Assembly: GCA_028527945.1 (NCBI GenBank) | Contig: JAQQAK010000348.1 | Span: 1 to 8,094, forward strand | Reading direction: 5' to 3' | DNA length: 8,094 nucleotides | Origin: Spirochaetaceae bacterium | GTDB taxonomy: Bacteria > Spirochaetota > Spirochaetia > UBA9216 | Shown: positions 6,815 through 8,094 of the stretch, in pieces | Numbering within the stretch: position 1 is the first letter of the stretch | How the letters are laid out: each line of letters opens with the position of its first letter | The notes under the pieces: model-generated | What the model saw: the letters and a program-made list of their open reading frames with translations, nothing else | What the model was told of the DNA's origin: nothing | Databases searched by the model: none | Translations under genes and position numbers: made by a program

Positions 6815-7627
6815 ATGAGAATTGGAGCAATATCAGATATACACATAGATATAAATGAAAACTACCCATTACAGGATATTCTCTCAGAAACAATAAATAG
6901 AAATAAACTTGATTTGCTACTTATTGCTGGAGATATCTCTAATAATTATCAGGTCTCTATTCAATTTGTAGAGAAGCTTAAATCAAACAGCGGAGTTCCA
7001 GTTTATTTTGTTCCAGGTAATCATGATCTGTGGGATCTGGAAAACAAAATAGATGACACATGGAAAATATATGAAACATTCTCAGAACATCCTGATTGCC
7101 TTTGTGGAAAAATCATAGAATTGGATGATTGGTCAATTATAGGAAATCCAGGATGGTATGACTATTCTAAGGGAAATAAAACCTATAATATAGAAGATTT
7201 TGATAAAAAAACAATAAATAGACGAGTTTGGCAAGACAGCATAAATGTAAAGTGGAACAAAACTGACAATGAAGTTCATAACATAATGCTTCAGAATCTC
7301 GAAAAACAACTTCTTTCATGCAATGGAAAAAATATTATAACAGTAACACATATGCTTACACTACCAGAGTTTAAAGTTCCAGAATCATGGCAGAATTGGG
7401 ATTACTTTAATGCCTTTTTGGGAAGTAAAGACTATGGCGAACTTTTCAAAAATTTTAATGTCAAATATTCCATAATGGGTCATGTACATTTTCGCAAACA
7501 ACTAATAAAAAATAAAATTGACTATCGCTGTGTTTGTCTTGGCTATCATAAAGAATGGAAAAACAAAGATGTTTATTCAGAAGTTCAAGATGCTCTTTCA
7601 ATTATCGACACAGAAAGCTCAATATAA
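6815..7627 (+). CDS. Calcineurin-like metallophosphoesterase
   Basis: 270-residue soluble protein with all five blocks of the metallophosphoesterase fold: D8 and H10 in SDIHID, D40 in AGDIS, GNHD at 68-71, H179 in TVTHM, and GHVH at 222-225. These form the two-metal active site that cleaves phosphomonoesters or phosphodiesters. No signal peptide or membrane helix is visible, so it acts in the cytoplasm. The middle part (about 100-150), with GNPGWYDYSKGN and a Trp/Lys-rich segment, recalls the uncharacterised putative phosphoesterase family TIGR03729, from memory only. The start follows the second ATPase stop by 11 bases with AAGGAAGAG as ribosome binding site, so it is very likely co-transcribed with the importer. 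The substrate is unknown; processing of an imported phosphorylated compound is an inference from position. Confidence 0.9.
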   Translation: MRIGAISDIHIDINENYPLQDILSETINRNKLDLLLIAGDISNNYQVSIQFVEKLKSNSGVPVYFVPGNHDLWDLENKIDDTWKIYETFSEHPDCLCGKIIELDDWSIIGNPGWYDYSKGNKTYNIEDFDKKTINRRVWQDSINVKWNKTDNEVHNIMLQNLEKQLLSCNGKNIITVTHMLTLPEFKVPESWQNWDYFNAFLGSKDYGELFKNFNVKYSIMGHVHFRKQLIKNKIDYRCVCLGYHKEWKNKDVYSEVQDALSIIDTESSI

Positions 7628-7635
7628 TTTTATAT

Positions 7636-7665
7636 TTGACAAGAAGGAGCCAAACAGAATACAAA
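7636..7665 (+). promoter_or_regulatory. Candidate sigma-70 promoter for the downstream membrane-protein gene
   Basis: A perfect -35 hexamer TTGACA at 7636-7641 is followed 18 bases later by TACAAA at 7660-7665, which matches four of six -10 positions. It lies in the 74-base gap between the phosphoesterase and the last gene, about 36 bases upstream of the latter's start codon. This would let the last gene be expressed separately from the importer operon. The weak -10 box keeps confidence moderate. Confidence 0.4.
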
Positions 7666-7687
7666 TAAAATAAGCTAAAATTTTATT
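7664..7687 (+). repeat. AT-rich inverted repeat AATAAAAT-N8-ATTTTATT
   Basis: Two perfect eight-base arms (7664-7671, 7680-7687) with an eight-base loop, overlapping the end of the candidate -10 box and ending just before the ribosome binding site at 7691. It is a possible operator or 5' UTR structure. It is all A/T in the stem, so a stable hairpin is doubtful and chance occurrence is plausible. Confidence 0.25.
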
Positions 7688-7690
7688 AAT

Positions 7691-7696
7691 AAGGAG
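7691..7696 (+). promoter_or_regulatory. Ribosome binding site of the truncated membrane-protein gene
   Basis: AAGGAG, five bases before the ATG at 7702. It fixes the start of the last gene and shows that this frame, rather than either of two other frames open across the same stretch, is the translated one. Confidence 0.75.
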
Positions 7697-7701
7697 AAGT
7701 A

Positions 7702-8094
7702 ATGACAATAAGTGTCCTTATTATATTTTCAGCATTTGTTATATGCCTCTTTCTGTCCGCGCTTATTCTGACAAAAAAGAAAAAAACACGCTCAGATAAA
7801 TACCTTCTTGCATATTTGCTGTTTAATGCTTTACTTTTTTTGGGATGCTTCGTTTATTTTCAATACCTGATAGATACACCGCAAATTTTAGTTATGTTTG
7901 GAGGAATATTCCAACTTCCATTTTTGTTTTTATATTCTTGCAGTGTCTTTGGAAAAACTATCTCTCTGAAAATAAAACGACTTATTTTTATTCCTGCATC
8001 ATATACAATAGTAATTATTATTTTTCTACTTCTTATCATGACAGAATCAGAATTAACTCTAACGTTTGATTCATCTATATACAATGCTCCATTT
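7702..8094 (+). CDS. Multi-TM membrane protein, probable N-terminal sensor of an AraC-type regulator (3' truncated by window edge)
   Basis: Open from ATG 7702 to the window end with no stop, giving 131 visible residues; the rest is outside. Four hydrophobic segments are clear: about 3-23, 34-56, 60-81 and 94-114. The first two are separated by a basic loop with KKKKTRSDK. The pattern of a first helix, a basic loop, SDKYLLAYLLFNALLF, then a helix ending LPFLFLYSCSVFGK and a basic stretch leading to RLIFIPASY, resembles the membrane half of AraC-family regulators with a multi-TM N-terminus known in spirochaetes and Bacteroidetes. The DNA-binding domain is not in view, so a histidine kinase or diguanylate cyclase with a similar sensor is possible. 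Its own candidate promoter and 74-base upstream gap suggest a unit separate from the importer operon. The start is supported by AAGGAG at 7691-7696. Confidence 0.75.
   Translation, partial: MTISVLIIFSAFVICLFLSALILTKKKKTRSDKYLLAYLLFNALLFLGCFVYFQYLIDTPQILVMFGGIFQLPFLFLYSCSVFGKTISLKIKRLIFIPASYTIVIIIFLLLIMTESELTLTFDSSIYNAPF

Noticed and set aside
7621..7636. Inverted repeat AATATAA-TT-TTATATT at the phosphoesterase stop codon, as a terminator
   Set aside because: The stem has no G/C pairs and only a two-base loop, and no T-tract follows. It is too weak for an intrinsic terminator.
7845..8069. Open frame of 74 codons on the + strand near the right edge
   Set aside because: It lies inside the better supported frame starting at 7702, has no ribosome binding site, and its protein has no recognisable pattern.
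7860..8084. Open frame of 74 codons on the - strand near the right edge
   Set aside because: It is antisense to the membrane-protein gene, and its existence follows from AT-rich hydrophobic codons on the other strand.

Overview
The window is an AT-rich bacterial region with every gene on the + strand, packed head to tail. Most starts are preceded by a clear Shine-Dalgarno sequence (AAGGAG, AGGAG or GGAGG types). Nine genes can be supported. The first (RpiR-type regulator) is cut by the left edge and the last (membrane protein) by the right edge. The organism cannot be fixed from sequence alone. A lipoprotein-anchored solute-binding protein, strong Shine-Dalgarno sites, low GC and a last gene resembling multi-TM AraC regulators together fit a spirochaete of the Treponema/Spirochaeta kind best. 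A low-GC Firmicute is the main alternative. This is an inference.

Layout: 1-710, 3' part of an RpiR/MurR-family regulator (end of HTH plus SIS domain). 707-1438, a YhfI/RNase Z-like metallo-beta-lactamase-fold hydrolase, joined to the regulator by an ATGA overlap. 1439-1481, a short gap with a perfect 6-bp inverted repeat. 1482-6803, a complete oligopeptide/dipeptide (Opp/Dpp, PepT class) ABC importer: lipoprotein binding protein, two permeases and two ATPases. 6815-7627, a calcineurin-like metallophosphoesterase. 7628-7701, a gap with a candidate promoter and an AT-rich inverted repeat. 7702 to the end, the N-terminal membrane region of a protein that most resembles AraC regulators with a multi-TM sensor.

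Gaps from the regulator to the phosphoesterase are at most about 43 bases and two junctions overlap, so this part reads as one operon. The likely logic is local sensing by the RpiR protein, capture and import of a peptide-like solute by the ABC system, and cytoplasmic processing by one or both metallohydrolases. The substrate is not determined. The pairing of two metallo-hydrolases with a complete peptide importer, and the non-canonical SIS ligand motifs of the regulator, are the main points worth following. The ABC system itself belongs to a well-known family, and I see no CRISPR array, insertion sequence, RNA gene or integration site.
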